Source of the DNA: an uncultured Eubacteriales bacterium
Lineage (GTDB): Bacteria; Bacillota; Clostridia; Oscillospirales; Oscillospiraceae
Direction of reading: 5' to 3'
NCBI GenBank assembly: GCA_900316205.1
Contig: ONBX01000005.1
Coordinates: 1 to 64,000, forward strand
Length of the DNA stretch: 64,000 nt
The notes under the pieces are model-generated. The model made no database searches. It saw nothing but the letters and a program-made list of their open reading frames with translations, and had not been told where the DNA came from. Position numbers and translations under genes: made by a program. This document shows positions 23,726 through 31,973 of the stretch, in pieces. Each line of letters starts with the position of its first letter. Position 1 is the stretch's first letter.

Positions 23726-24166
23726 ATGACCAATGAAGAATATCGTCGCTATGCGGGAAAGCACGCGCCGCGCTCCAAGGTGGGGCGCAACTGCCTGGGT
23801 GCCTTTCTGGTGGGCGGGAGCATCTGCTGCCTGGGACAGCTGATCCTGAACCTCTGGGGCAGGCTTGGCCTGGAGCAGCAGGACGCCGCCACGGCCACTT
23901 CCATAAGCCTGGTGTTTCTGGGAGCGCTGCTCACGGCCCTTGGCGTCTATGACGATCTGGCCCGGCTGGGCGGCGCCGGGACCCTGGTGCCCATCACTGG
24001 CTTTGCCAACTCCGTGGCGGCCCCGGCCCTGGAATTCAAGACCGAGGGGCTCATCACGGGGACGGCGGCCCGGATGTTCGTCATCGCGGGGCCGGTGATC
24101 GTCTTCGGCATCGGCAGCAGCGTGGTCTATGGCCTGATCCTGTGTCTTGTGGGAGGCGGCGCATGA
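23726..24166 (+). CDS. spoVAC: Stage V sporulation protein AC
   Basis: 146 residues, matching SpoVAC in length and in its start (EEYRRYAGKHAPRSKVGRNCLGAF begins the protein) and multiple membrane segments (about 25-50, 60-80, 95-110, 115-140). SpoVA proteins form the channel that moves Ca-dipicolinate into and out of the forespore core; in Bacillus SpoVAC also behaves as a mechanosensitive channel. ATG 23726 follows CGGAGGAG. Normally spoVAC is followed by spoVAD and spoVAE; here only a 42-codon frame follows and then a terminator, so the gene stands alone. Expression in the forespore is expected but I saw no clear sigma-G box. Confidence 0.9.
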   Translation: MTNEEYRRYAGKHAPRSKVGRNCLGAFLVGGSICCLGQLILNLWGRLGLEQQDAATATSISLVFLGALLTALGVYDDLARLGGAGTLVPITGFANSVAAPALEFKTEGLITGTAARMFVIAGPVIVFGIGSSVVYGLILCLVGGGA

Positions 24167-24291
24167 AAAAGAAGCGGGCGCAGCCGCCGGTACAGACCGG
24201 CCATGACGAACGGAGCGAGGAGCGGCAGCGGGGCGAGCAGCAGGGGAAAGAGGCGGCGGCGCCGGACGGCGTCAGCGGCAGCTGGACATGA
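24163..24291 (+). CDS. Short basic/polar frame coupled to spoVAC
   Basis: 42 residues, starting in an ATGA overlap with spoVAC and ending right before the terminator. It is rich in Lys, Arg, Glu and Gln (MKKKRAQPPVQTGHDERSEE start) and has no similarity I recognise to SpoVAD. It may be a small sporulation protein, or merely the fortuitous open frame left after loss of spoVAD. Confidence 0.35.
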   Translation: MKKKRAQPPVQTGHDERSEERQRGEQQGKEAAAPDGVSGSWT

Positions 24292-24327
24292 AAAACGGCA
24301 GCGGGGGAGATCCTTCCGCTGCCGTTT
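24292..24327 (+). terminator. Terminator after spoVAC
   Basis: AAACGGCAGCGG / CCGCTGCCGTTT stem with an 11-base loop. Remaining DNA to 24507 holds only the next promoter. Confidence 0.8.
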
Positions 24328-24437
24328 GCGTTCCATACGCCAAATGCCGGGGAAAACGAAAACACAGGTGGCGCTGGTCCTTTTTGCCAGAACAGCAGGG
24401 GAGTGCTGGGACGGTTTTGTGATTTTTGCCTAAAAGC

Positions 24438-24466
24438 TTGACGCTGGGAGCGGAAAAGCTTATAGT
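24438..24466 (+). promoter_or_regulatory. Promoter of the OYE/SDR/cyclase-like cluster
   Basis: TTGACG (24438-24443), 17 bp, TATAGT (24461-24466). The spacer is framed by direct AAAAGCTT copies (24432-24439 and 24454-24461), possible regulator sites. Confidence 0.8.
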
Positions 24467-24507
24467 AATAAAGAGAACAAGACTTCAGGCAGGAAGGAAG
24501 GGATCCT

Positions 24508-26586
24508 ATGTACGAAATGCTGCTTTCCCCCATGAAGATCGGCAGCATGACCGTGAAAAACCGCACGGTGATGACGGCGGCGGAATTCAGTCTGGGCCAG
24601 ACCAACGGAAAGCCCACGGAGCGGCTGATGGACTATTACGAAGAGCGGGCCAAGGGCGGCGTGGGCATGATCATCCCCGGTATCTGCCGGGTGAACGACA
24701 TGGGCGGCGCCTCCACCTTCACGCAGCTTGCCATGAGCCATGACTATCACATCGAGCCCATGCGGGAGTTTGCCGAGCGCATCCACCGCCATGGGGCCAA
24801 GCTCTGCATCCAGCTGCACCATCCCGGGCGGCAGGGCATGGCCAGCGCCATCAATTCCCTGCCGCTGGTGATCCCCATTGCGGACCGCTTTCCCGGCGTG
24901 ATGGACCAGGTGTTCAAGTGCACGCCGCTGCTCCTGGGCATGGAGGCCAAGGGCATCTGCTTCTCCGTGCAGGCCCCCTCCAAGGTGGAACTGGCAAAAC
25001 ACGGCGCCACCAGGATGCATGCCATGTCCAGGCGGGAGATCCACAGCCTGATTCAGGACTTCATCGAGGCGGCGGTGCGCTGTCAGAAGGCCGGGGTGGA
25101 CTGTGTGGAGCTCCACGGCGGCCACGGCTACATCATCCAGCAATTCCTCTCCCCCAACACCAACCGGCGCACCGATGAATACGGTGGAAGCTTTGAAAAC
25201 CGGATGCGCTTTCTCACGGAGATCATCCAGGGCATCCGGGCGCGCTGCGGCAGGGACTATCCCCTCACCGTGCGCCTCACCGCGGACGAGATGTACGACC
25301 GGATCGGGCAGCCGGGGAAGGGCTACGACCTGGAGACGGGCAAGCGGATCGCAAAGCGGCTGGAGGAGCTGACGGTGGACGCCATCAACGTGACCTCCGC
25401 CTGCTACGACGCCTATAACTACTGGCTGGAGCCAACGTCCTTCGAGCCGGGCTGGCGGAAGTATCTGGCAAGAGAGATCAAGAGCGTGGTGTCCATCCCC
25501 GTGATCGCAGCCAACGTGATCCGCACCCCGGAGCAGGCGGAACGGCAGCTCCAGGAGGGGGACCAGGACTTTGTGGCTTCGGCCAGGGCCTTTATCTGCG
25601 ACCCCCACTGGGTGGAGAAGGCCGCCACGGGGCGGGAAAAGGAGATCCGCCGCTGCATCGGCTGCCTCAACTGCATCCGCTCCTTCATGAATAACGCCGG
25701 CGTGGGCAAGCCAGGCGAGTGCGCATTGAACATGAGTGTGGCAAGGGAGAAGAGCTACTTCTCCATGCCGCGGGACGGCAGAGGACGGAAGATGCTGGTG
25801 ATCGGCGCAGGGCCGGCGGGCCTTACCGCCGCCCAGACCCTTGCCATGCGGGGTTTCGACGTGACGGTTTTTGAAAAGAGCGAAAAGCCCGGCGGTCAGG
25901 TCCTGACCGCCGCGGCCTGCCACTTGAAGGACAAGCTCTATTGGTGCATTGAGGACCTGATGGTGAACGCCAAAAAGGCCGGCGCAAAGATCGAGCTGGG
26001 CAGAGAGCTGAGCGCGGCCCAGATCGCCGCCATGGAGCCCTGGGGGGTCATCGTCGCCACAGGCGGCGAGCCTCTGGTGCCCCGGTCCATCCCCGGACTG
26101 GAGGGAGAGAAGGTCTTTACCGCGCCGCAGATCATCCACCGGGAGAAGGTGCTGCGAGACAAAAAGGTGATCGTGGCAGGCTCCGGCATGACGGGGCTGG
26201 AGACGGCGGAGATCCTGAACGAGACCGGGAACAAGGTGACCGTTATAGAGATGGCTCCGGAGATCGCCCCGGGGACCTGGTTCCAGCTGGTGGACGACGA
26301 GATGGAGCGCCTCTCCAAAACCGACACCTGCTTTGAGACCTGCACCAAGCTCCTCTCTGTGGATGAGAAAGGTGTCACGGTGGAGAACGTGAAGACCGGT
26401 GAGCAGCGGCGCATCCCGGCGGACGCCCTGGTGCTCTCCCTGGGCGTGCGCCCGGCGGGGCATCTTGCCAAAGAGCTGGACAAGCTGGGCGTCATGCGCA
26501 TCTGGTCTGTGGGCGATGCCAGACAGAGCGGTACCATCGCCGACGCCTGCCACAGCGCCTATGATACCGTGATGGCGATTTCCTGA
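24508..26586 (+). CDS. Old-Yellow-Enzyme/2,4-dienoyl-CoA reductase-like flavoprotein
   Basis: 692 residues, the usual size of the NADH:flavin oxidoreductases that combine an FMN TIM barrel, a 4Fe-4S site and an FAD/NAD(P)H domain. Residues 1-370 form the OYE barrel (FMN loop, HLHGGHGY-type catalytic segment ELHGGHGYIIQQFLSP). Cysteines for the cluster appear in RRCIGCLNCIRS and GECALN (about 375-410). From 430 the FAD motif GAGPAGLTAA and a later GSGMTGLETAE dinucleotide motif are clear. Relatives include 2,4-dienoyl-CoA reductase and the bile-acid/steroid reductases BaiCD, BaiH and similar enoate reductases, so the substrate is probably an enone or enoyl compound. ATG 24508 follows AGGAAGGAAGGG. 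Followed by an SDR (52 bp gap). Confidence 0.9.
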   Translation: MYEMLLSPMKIGSMTVKNRTVMTAAEFSLGQTNGKPTERLMDYYEERAKGGVGMIIPGICRVNDMGGASTFTQLAMSHDYHIEPMREFAERIHRHGAKLCIQLHHPGRQGMASAINSLPLVIPIADRFPGVMDQVFKCTPLLLGMEAKGICFSVQAPSKVELAKHGATRMHAMSRREIHSLIQDFIEAAVRCQKAGVDCVELHGGHGYIIQQFLSPNTNRRTDEYGGSFENRMRFLTEIIQGIRARCGRDYPLTVRLTADEMYDRIGQPGKGYDLETGKRIAKRLEELTVDAINVTSACYDAYNYWLEPTSFEPGWRKYLAREIKSVVSIPVIAANVIRTPEQAERQLQEGDQDFVASARAFICDPHWVEKAATGREKEIRRCIGCLNCIRSFMNNAGVGKPGECALNMSVAREKSYFSMPRDGRGRKMLVIGAGPAGLTAAQTLAMRGFDVTVFEKSEKPGGQVLTAAACHLKDKLYWCIEDLMVNAKKAGAKIELGRELSAAQIAAMEPWGVIVATGGEPLVPRSIPGLEGEKVFTAPQIIHREKVLRDKKVIVAGSGMTGLETAEILNETGNKVTVIEMAPEIAPGTWFQLVDDEMERLSKTDTCFETCTKLLSVDEKGVTVENVKTGEQRRIPADALVLSLGVRPAGHLAKELDKLGVMRIWSVGDARQSGTIADACHSAYDTVMAIS

Positions 26587-26638
26587 GAAAAGCTCTCATT
26601 TCGATAAAAGGAAGAACAAAAACAGGAGGGTAGGACTT

Positions 26639-27466
26639 ATGATCCAGCACAAAAACATCGTTGTCACCGGCGCTTCCAGCGGCATCGGCAAGGCCATCAT
26701 GGACGAGCTGGTGCAGCAGGAGGGCAACCGGATCCTTGCGGTCTGCCGTCATGCCGACCGCATCACCGGCTACGGCGAAAATGTGATCCCCTTTTCCAGC
26801 GACCTGAGCACCCGGGAGGGCGTGGACGCGCTCTTCGCGAAAGCAGAGGAGCTGTTTGAGAAGGTGGACCTCTACTTCTGCAATGCCGGCGCACCCTATT
26901 ACGAGCAGTTTGACTATGAGGACTGGGACCGGATCCGTTATCTTTTTGATCTGAACACCGTTTCCCACATCTACACCTATTCCAAGTATCTCAACCACCT
27001 CCATGGACGGCAGGGACGGCTGGTGTACACCATCTCCGCCATGGGGGAGATGGCCCTGCCCGGCTACGCCCTCTACGCCGCCACCAAGTTTGCCATGAAG
27101 GGCTTTCAGCAGGCGGTGCGGGACGAGGCGCCGGAAAACCTGCAGATCACCTGTGTATACCCGGTCTCCACCCGCACGAATTTCTTCAACGTGGGTTCCG
27201 GCGGCAGGAAGCTGACCCCGCCCTTCCCGGTGCAGGAGGCAGAGACCGTGGCCAAGGCCGTGGTGGAGGGCGTGAACAAGCTGAAAAAGCACATCTACCC
27301 CTGCCCGGTGTACCTGCCCAGCAAGTATTTGATGAAGGTGGTGCCGCCGGTGAAGGCCATGTACGTGAAGGCCCAGAAGAGCAAGCTCCACCGCTTCGTG
27401 AAGAAGGTCAGAGCCGAGGGCGAGGGGCTGCGGGAAGAGATCAAGCTGAAGAGAACGCTGAAATAA
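26639..27466 (+). CDS. Short-chain dehydrogenase/reductase
   Basis: 275 residues, classical SDR: TGASSGIGK cofactor motif at about 9-17, NAGAP (NNAG equivalent) near 83, and YAATK at about 150 as the catalytic Tyr-x3-Lys. The C-terminal 60 residues are basic and hydrophobic (KVVPPVKAMYVKAQKSKLHR), like the membrane-associating tail of retinoid/steroid-type SDRs. It oxidises or reduces a hydroxyl/keto group with NAD(P). ATG 26639 follows CAGGAGGG. Between an enone-reductase-like flavoprotein and a tocopherol-cyclase-like protein; the cluster suggests work on a hydrophobic polycyclic or isoprenoid substrate. Confidence 0.92.
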   Translation: MIQHKNIVVTGASSGIGKAIMDELVQQEGNRILAVCRHADRITGYGENVIPFSSDLSTREGVDALFAKAEELFEKVDLYFCNAGAPYYEQFDYEDWDRIRYLFDLNTVSHIYTYSKYLNHLHGRQGRLVYTISAMGEMALPGYALYAATKFAMKGFQQAVRDEAPENLQITCVYPVSTRTNFFNVGSGGRKLTPPFPVQEAETVAKAVVEGVNKLKKHIYPCPVYLPSKYLMKVVPPVKAMYVKAQKSKLHRFVKKVRAEGEGLREEIKLKRTLK

Positions 27467-27491
27467 GGGCTGAAAGAAGGAGGAAATCACC

Positions 27492-28634
27492 ATGGCGAAT
27501 ATTCATGACATCAGCCGGGACAGCTTCATGCTGAGAGGGCCGCTGGCCAAAAAGGGCTATGACTGGTGGTGGCACTCCCTGACAGCGGAGAATGCCGAGA
27601 CCGGCGAGAAAAAGCCCTTTTATATCGAGTTTTTCACCTGCAACCCGGAGCGGGCGGCAGAGGAGCCGGTGATCGTGTGGAACGACCCGGAAAAGCAGAA
27701 GAAGGGGATCCTGCCCTCCTACGTGATGGTGAACGTGGGCTTCTGGGGGGAGGATCACGGGCAGCTCCATAACTTCTACGCCTGGAAGGATGTGACCTTG
27801 CGGCCCGATGCACCCTACTTTATCTCCTGCGGTCCGTGCAATTGCTCCGAGACCTTCACCGAGGGCAGCGTCACCGTGAGGCCGGAGGAGCGGGACGCTC
27901 ATCCCGAGTGGATGTGCGACGCGGGCAGCATGAGCTGGCGCCTTGCCATCGACAAGAAGATCGCCTTCCACGTGGGCTACGGCGCCAGCAAGCCTCTGCG
28001 GGATCTGAACGCCTTTGAAATGTTCTGGCATGCCGAGGGCATGAAGACCTGCTACAGCGGCGAGATCATCCTGAACGGGGTGCGCTATGTGGTGCGGCCC
28101 GAGACCTGCAACGGTTATGCGGACAAGAACTGGGGCGGGGACTTCACCTCTCCCTGGGTATGGCTCTCCAGCAACGATCTCACCAGCCGCATCACAGGCA
28201 AGAAGCTGGAAAACAGCGTCTTCAACATCGGCGGCGGCCGACCCAAGGTGGGGCCGGTGGCCCTGAACCGAAAGCTGCTGGGCGAGTTCTATTACGAGGG
28301 GAAGGACTATGAATTCAACTTCTCCAAGTTCTGGACCCTCTCCGGCACGAAGTTCGACTGTCGGGAGACCGAGGACGAGATCCTCTGGCATGTGGACCAG
28401 ACTACCGCCACAGCGCGGCTGGTGACGGACATCCGCTGCTATAAAAAGGACATGCTGAACATCAACTACGAGGCTCCCACCGGTCTCAAGCGCCACAACC
28501 GCCTCTGGAACGGGGGCAACGGCACCGGCGTTCTGAAGCTCTACAAGCGTCTGCCCGGCGGAAAGGAGACGCTGATCGACGAGGTGGAGGCCCGGGGCAT
28601 CGGCTGCGAGTACGGGGAATACGACCCGGACTGA
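27492..28634 (+). CDS. Tocopherol-cyclase/carotenoid-hydratase-like lipocalin-fold protein
   Basis: 380 residues, cytosolic. The segments FEMFWHAEGMKTCYSGEIIL and GYADKNWGGDFTSPWVWLSS (with invariant-looking DKNWG) resemble the tocopherol cyclase family and the related AttH/hydroxyneurosporene-synthase proteins, which bind hydrophobic terpenoid-like molecules in a double lipocalin fold. In bacteria most such proteins are uncharacterised. ATG 27492 follows AAGGAGGAAATCACC. Third gene of the cluster, 25 bp after the SDR, same direction. Family assignment is by motif memory only; the reaction is not assigned. Confidence 0.72.
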   Translation: MANIHDISRDSFMLRGPLAKKGYDWWWHSLTAENAETGEKKPFYIEFFTCNPERAAEEPVIVWNDPEKQKKGILPSYVMVNVGFWGEDHGQLHNFYAWKDVTLRPDAPYFISCGPCNCSETFTEGSVTVRPEERDAHPEWMCDAGSMSWRLAIDKKIAFHVGYGASKPLRDLNAFEMFWHAEGMKTCYSGEIILNGVRYVVRPETCNGYADKNWGGDFTSPWVWLSSNDLTSRITGKKLENSVFNIGGGRPKVGPVALNRKLLGEFYYEGKDYEFNFSKFWTLSGTKFDCRETEDEILWHVDQTTATARLVTDIRCYKKDMLNINYEAPTGLKRHNRLWNGGNGTGVLKLYKRLPGGKETLIDEVEARGIGCEYGEYDPD

Positions 28635-28657
28635 TTCAGAAAGAGAACCCGGAAAAA

Positions 28658-28869
28658 GGAGCTGTCTCAAAACGCGTAAACCTCAGATTTGCGCGTAGGG
28701 GGCGCCTCTCTCGGCGTCCCGCGCCGAACGAAAGAAATGACAAAGGAAAACTCCGGCGAAAACGGTACCGTTTTCGCCGGAGTTTTTGCTGTTCTATCCG
28801 TTTTTTCACACAGGGATGCCGAGGGCGGCATCCCCTGCCATTCATCAGATCGGAACTTGAGACAGCCCC
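28658..28869. repeat. 212-bp inverted-repeat element with terminator
   Basis: Outer arms GGAGCTGTCTCAA (28658-28670) and TTGAGACAGCCCC (28857-28869). Inside is a perfect 40-bp palindrome, 28747-28786 (CTCCGGCGAAAACGG centre), with a following T-run, which works as a bidirectional terminator between convergent genes. No coding sequence within. It looks like a miniature inverted-repeat element that provides a terminator. Confidence 0.75.
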
Positions 28870-28888
28870 TTCTGCCTCTGCAGCCCGG

Positions 28889-30043
28889 TCATTCCCTTGC
28901 GGAGAAGCGGGCCAGGAACCAGAAGCGCAGACGGGAGCAGAGGGACCAGAGCAGCAGGAGCGCCGCCAGGTAAAAGAGCGTGGGACGAAGGGCGAGGCTG
29001 CCCAGGGCGGCCTTGAGGTAATAAGAGGTGGGCAGCAAGGCGCGGAAGGGAAGGGGCAGCTGCAGATCCACAAAGACGGGGCAGAGCACCAGTACCGCCA
29101 CGGCCAGAATGGGGATCAGGGCGCCGTAGTGCTCCTCCCGGGGGGAGAGACAGCGCAGCACCTCGCAGAAGAGGACGCAGCAGGGCAGGTAGAGCAGCAT
29201 CATCACTGCCTCCCGCCCCAGGCCCAGCCAGAGCCCGGAGAGATAGAGCGCGGCCAGCACCGCGAGGGCTGCGGGCACCATGGCCGTGAGGTGGCACAGC
29301 AGGGGCAGGAGCCGGCGCTTTGGCCGGGAGAGCCAGACAAAGCTCTCCTCCCGCTCCTCCCGGTAGCAATACATGCCGGAGGCAAGGCCGCAGAGCAGGA
29401 GCAGCAAGGCCAGGATCCCCCGCAGGGGAGCGGTGAGATAGCGCCCGCCAGGTTCGATCTCGCTGCCGTCCACGTAGGTGAAGCGGATGAGTTCTTCGGC
29501 GGTGAAGCGGCCGGCGTAAGCCCCGCGCAGGGTCTCCTCCGGGAGAGCATCGGCTCCCAGCTCGTTCACCAGAAAGTTTCGGAACACGGAAAAGGACAGC
29601 TCCGGATAGAGAGCGGCGTAGAGCTTTTCCCGGGCCAGCATGAGAAAGACGTTCTCCTCCCGCTCCACCACGGTGATGCTGCCGCCGGAGCCGTAGCGGG
29701 CGAAGAAGTCCAGGCGCTTTTCCAAGTCCGCGGGCAGGATCCAGGCGGCGTCCGCCTGTCCGCTGCGCACCGCCTCCCGGGCGGCTTCGGGATCCGGATA
29801 AGCGCTGCAGCGCAGGATGCTCTCGGCGTTCAGCAGCCGCTCCGCCGTGGTGCGGGCGGCGGCATCGGCGGGCTCCTCCAGACAGAGAGCCACGGTGACG
29901 ACCCCGCTTTCCTGCCGGGAAAAGAGGGCGAGAGCCAGGGCAAAGAGGGGGATCAGCAGCAGCACGGCCAGATACCCGGGCCGCCGGAGCAGACGCTTGG
30001 AGAGCAGACCGTACCAGAGAAAGAAGCGGCGAATGGAAGACAT
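28889..30043 (-). CDS. ABC-2-type permease subunit (second)
   Basis: 384 residues: one N-terminal membrane helix, an extracytoplasmic domain of about 160 residues (40-200), then five or six helices to the end. This is the usual YhgE/ABC-2 exporter shape. ATG 30043 is 17 bp from the other permease. Last gene of a four-gene minus-strand operon (lipoprotein, ATPase, permease, permease). Export of a peptide, lipid or drug is expected for the family but the cargo is unknown. Confidence 0.83.
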   Translation of the reverse strand: MSSIRRFFLWYGLLSKRLLRRPGYLAVLLLIPLFALALALFSRQESGVVTVALCLEEPADAAARTTAERLLNAESILRCSAYPDPEAAREAVRSGQADAAWILPADLEKRLDFFARYGSGGSITVVEREENVFLMLAREKLYAALYPELSFSVFRNFLVNELGADALPEETLRGAYAGRFTAEELIRFTYVDGSEIEPGGRYLTAPLRGILALLLLLCGLASGMYCYREEREESFVWLSRPKRRLLPLLCHLTAMVPAALAVLAALYLSGLWLGLGREAVMMLLYLPCCVLFCEVLRCLSPREEHYGALIPILAVAVLVLCPVFVDLQLPLPFRALLPTSYYLKAALGSLALRPTLFYLAALLLLWSLCSRLRFWFLARFSARE

Positions 30044-30059
30044 GATCGCAGCCCTCCCT

Positions 30060-31292
30060 TCAGGAGCGGTTCCTGCGGCGGCGGAGCAGCAGGCTCAGCA
30101 GCAGGAACAGCAGCAAATAGACCCAGACAAAGACGCGGGCAGAATTCTCCGGCAGGGAGAGAAGCTCGGCGCGCAGATCGTCCATGCCAACGCCCGCAGG
30201 GAGCAGGGCGCCCAGGCGGCGCAGGCCCTCCGGAAAGAAGGAGGAGGGGTAAAAGCAGCCGGAGAGATAGCCCTGGACCACGGCGGAGAGAAATTGCAGC
30301 AGAATGCCGCTGACGGCGCTGCCGGAGAGCTCATAGAGCAAAAACTGAAAGGCGCAGAGCATCAGGGCCGGCGGAAGCAGGGCGGGGAGCAGGGAGAGGG
30401 CGGAGCCCTCCCCCCGCTGCAGCTCCGGAATGGCGACGCCGAAGCGCCCCAGCAGCAAAAAAGCCAGAAGCCCGGCCACGGCCATGGCGCAGAGCAGCAG
30501 CAGGAAAAAGGCAATGAATTCGCAAAAGACCTGGCCGGCGGCGCCGAAGCCCTCGGCGCTGAGGACCTGGCCCAGCTCCCGGGAGCGCCGGGAGAAGAAG
30601 GGGGAACAACTGACGGACCAGAGCAGCACGAACACCAGAGACAGGCCGCAGAGATAATAGCCTGCCAGGCTCAGGGCGTTGTCAGTGTCCGGAAGCTCCA
30701 CGGTGTAGAGCCGCTGCCGGTCCAGAATGGCGGAGGCGTAGCGGGTGACCAGCCTGTCCCCGGCCCGGTAGGGATCCTGATCCGGAAGGGCTTCCCGTAC
30801 CAGGGCCTGGGCACCGTAAACGGCGTTCTCCGTCTCCAGAATGAGGGAGGAGATGGAGGCCACCAGCTCTCTCGTCATGAGGGAGCCCACATCGGAGCCG
30901 GCGGCCCTGGTGAGATAGGTGACGGGCCGGTGCTCCCCGTACCAGAGAGCCTGGGCAAAGCCGTCGGGAAAAAGGACCAGGCCGTTCAGCTCCCCTTTGG
31001 CGAGGAGCCGCCGTCCCTCCGCCTCCTCCATGCGCTCGAAGCCGACGGAGAAGCGGGAGGAGTCCACGCTCTGCAAAAGCTCCAGGGCCTGGGAGAGGAT
31101 CTCCTCCCCGCTGTCCCCCGCCACGCCGATGCGAAGCCGCTTTTGGGAGGCGTCGTCCTCGTTCAGGCGGGTGAGGATCAGGGCGCTCATGGCGCTGAGC
31201 ACCGCCAGCAGCAGGGTCACCGCCAGCATCCGCGGCAGAAGCCGGGCGGCCCGCTTCAGCTGCAGGCCGAAATAAGACGGAAGCTTTCTCAT
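30060..31292 (-). CDS. ABC-2-type permease subunit (first)
   Basis: 410 residues with an N-terminal helix (about 20-42), a large loop (44-205) and six C-terminal helices. It starts in a TGA/ATG overlap with the ATPase gene (31289-31292), so expression is coupled. Together with the next permease it would form the heterodimeric membrane part of the exporter. The N-terminal stretch RKLPSYFGLQLKRAARLLPR is typical of ABC-2 permeases. Confidence 0.85.
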   Translation of the reverse strand: MRKLPSYFGLQLKRAARLLPRMLAVTLLLAVLSAMSALILTRLNEDDASQKRLRIGVAGDSGEEILSQALELLQSVDSSRFSVGFERMEEAEGRRLLAKGELNGLVLFPDGFAQALWYGEHRPVTYLTRAAGSDVGSLMTRELVASISSLILETENAVYGAQALVREALPDQDPYRAGDRLVTRYASAILDRQRLYTVELPDTDNALSLAGYYLCGLSLVFVLLWSVSCSPFFSRRSRELGQVLSAEGFGAAGQVFCEFIAFFLLLLCAMAVAGLLAFLLLGRFGVAIPELQRGEGSALSLLPALLPPALMLCAFQFLLYELSGSAVSGILLQFLSAVVQGYLSGCFYPSSFFPEGLRRLGALLPAGVGMDDLRAELLSLPENSARVFVWVYLLLFLLLSLLLRRRRNRS

Positions 31293-31966
31293 GGGCGTTC
31301 CAGATCCCGGAGGAGAGCCTGCAGGTCTCCCGTGTAGCTGTAGGGGGAGAGCTTGCCGCCGGAGAGCAGGTATAGCTTACTGCAGAGCTCCATTTCCCAC
31401 TGGTCATGGGTCACCAGCACCAGCAGGCCGCCGTTGCTGCGAAAGCGCTCAAAGGTCTCCAGGATCCGCTCCTTGCACACCAGGTCCAGGGCGGCGGTGG
31501 GCTCGTCCAGCAGCAGCACCGAGGGGTCCCTTGCGAGAGCACAGCCGATGCTGAGCCGCTTGCGCATGCCGCCGGAAAGGCGGGAGGCGGTGGTTTTCAG
31601 AAAGTCCGGCACGCCCAGCTCCCGGAGCAGTCCCTGGTCCAGGGAGCGCTCCAGATCTTTCGGCGCGTACCAGAGCCGCAGATTGTCCAGGGCGCTCAGC
31701 TCCTCAATGAGCGGGGTACCCTGGGGCACGTAAGCAAGCGTGCGGGAGCGGAGGGAGGCGTTTTTCAACAGATCCTCCCCCTGCCAGAGACAGCGCCCGG
31801 CGTTAGCCCGGAGCACCCCGGCCAGAATGCGCAGCAGGGTGGACTTGCCGGTGCCGTTGGTGCCGATGATCCCGGCGCAGTCGCCCCGGTCGGCACTGAA
31901 GCCGGCCCCGGTCAGGACGGGGTTTCGGCCGTAGCGCTTTTGGATGTTTTCAACCGAGAGGTCCAT
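31289..31966 (-). CDS. ABC transporter ATP-binding protein
   Basis: 225 residues. Walker A GTNGTGKST (about 35-43), Q-loop YVPQGTP, signature LSGGMRKRL, Walker B VLLLDEPTAALD and an H-loop VTHDQWE are all present, so it should be active. I start at ATG 31966 (MDLSVENIQKRYG), 7 bp after the lipoprotein stop; the longer frame reaching 32011 overlaps that gene. It powers the two ABC-2 permeases downstream. Confidence 0.93.
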   Translation of the reverse strand: MDLSVENIQKRYGRNPVLTGAGFSADRGDCAGIIGTNGTGKSTLLRILAGVLRANAGRCLWQGEDLLKNASLRSRTLAYVPQGTPLIEELSALDNLRLWYAPKDLERSLDQGLLRELGVPDFLKTTASRLSGGMRKRLSIGCALARDPSVLLLDEPTAALDLVCKERILETFERFRSNGGLLVLVTHDQWEMELCSKLYLLSGGKLSPYSYTGDLQALLRDLERP

Positions 31967-31973
31967 GGCGCGC

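Noticed and set aside
24460-26553. 697-codon minus-strand frame
   Set aside because: Antisense to the OYE-like gene, with His/Leu/Gly-rich composition and no start signal.
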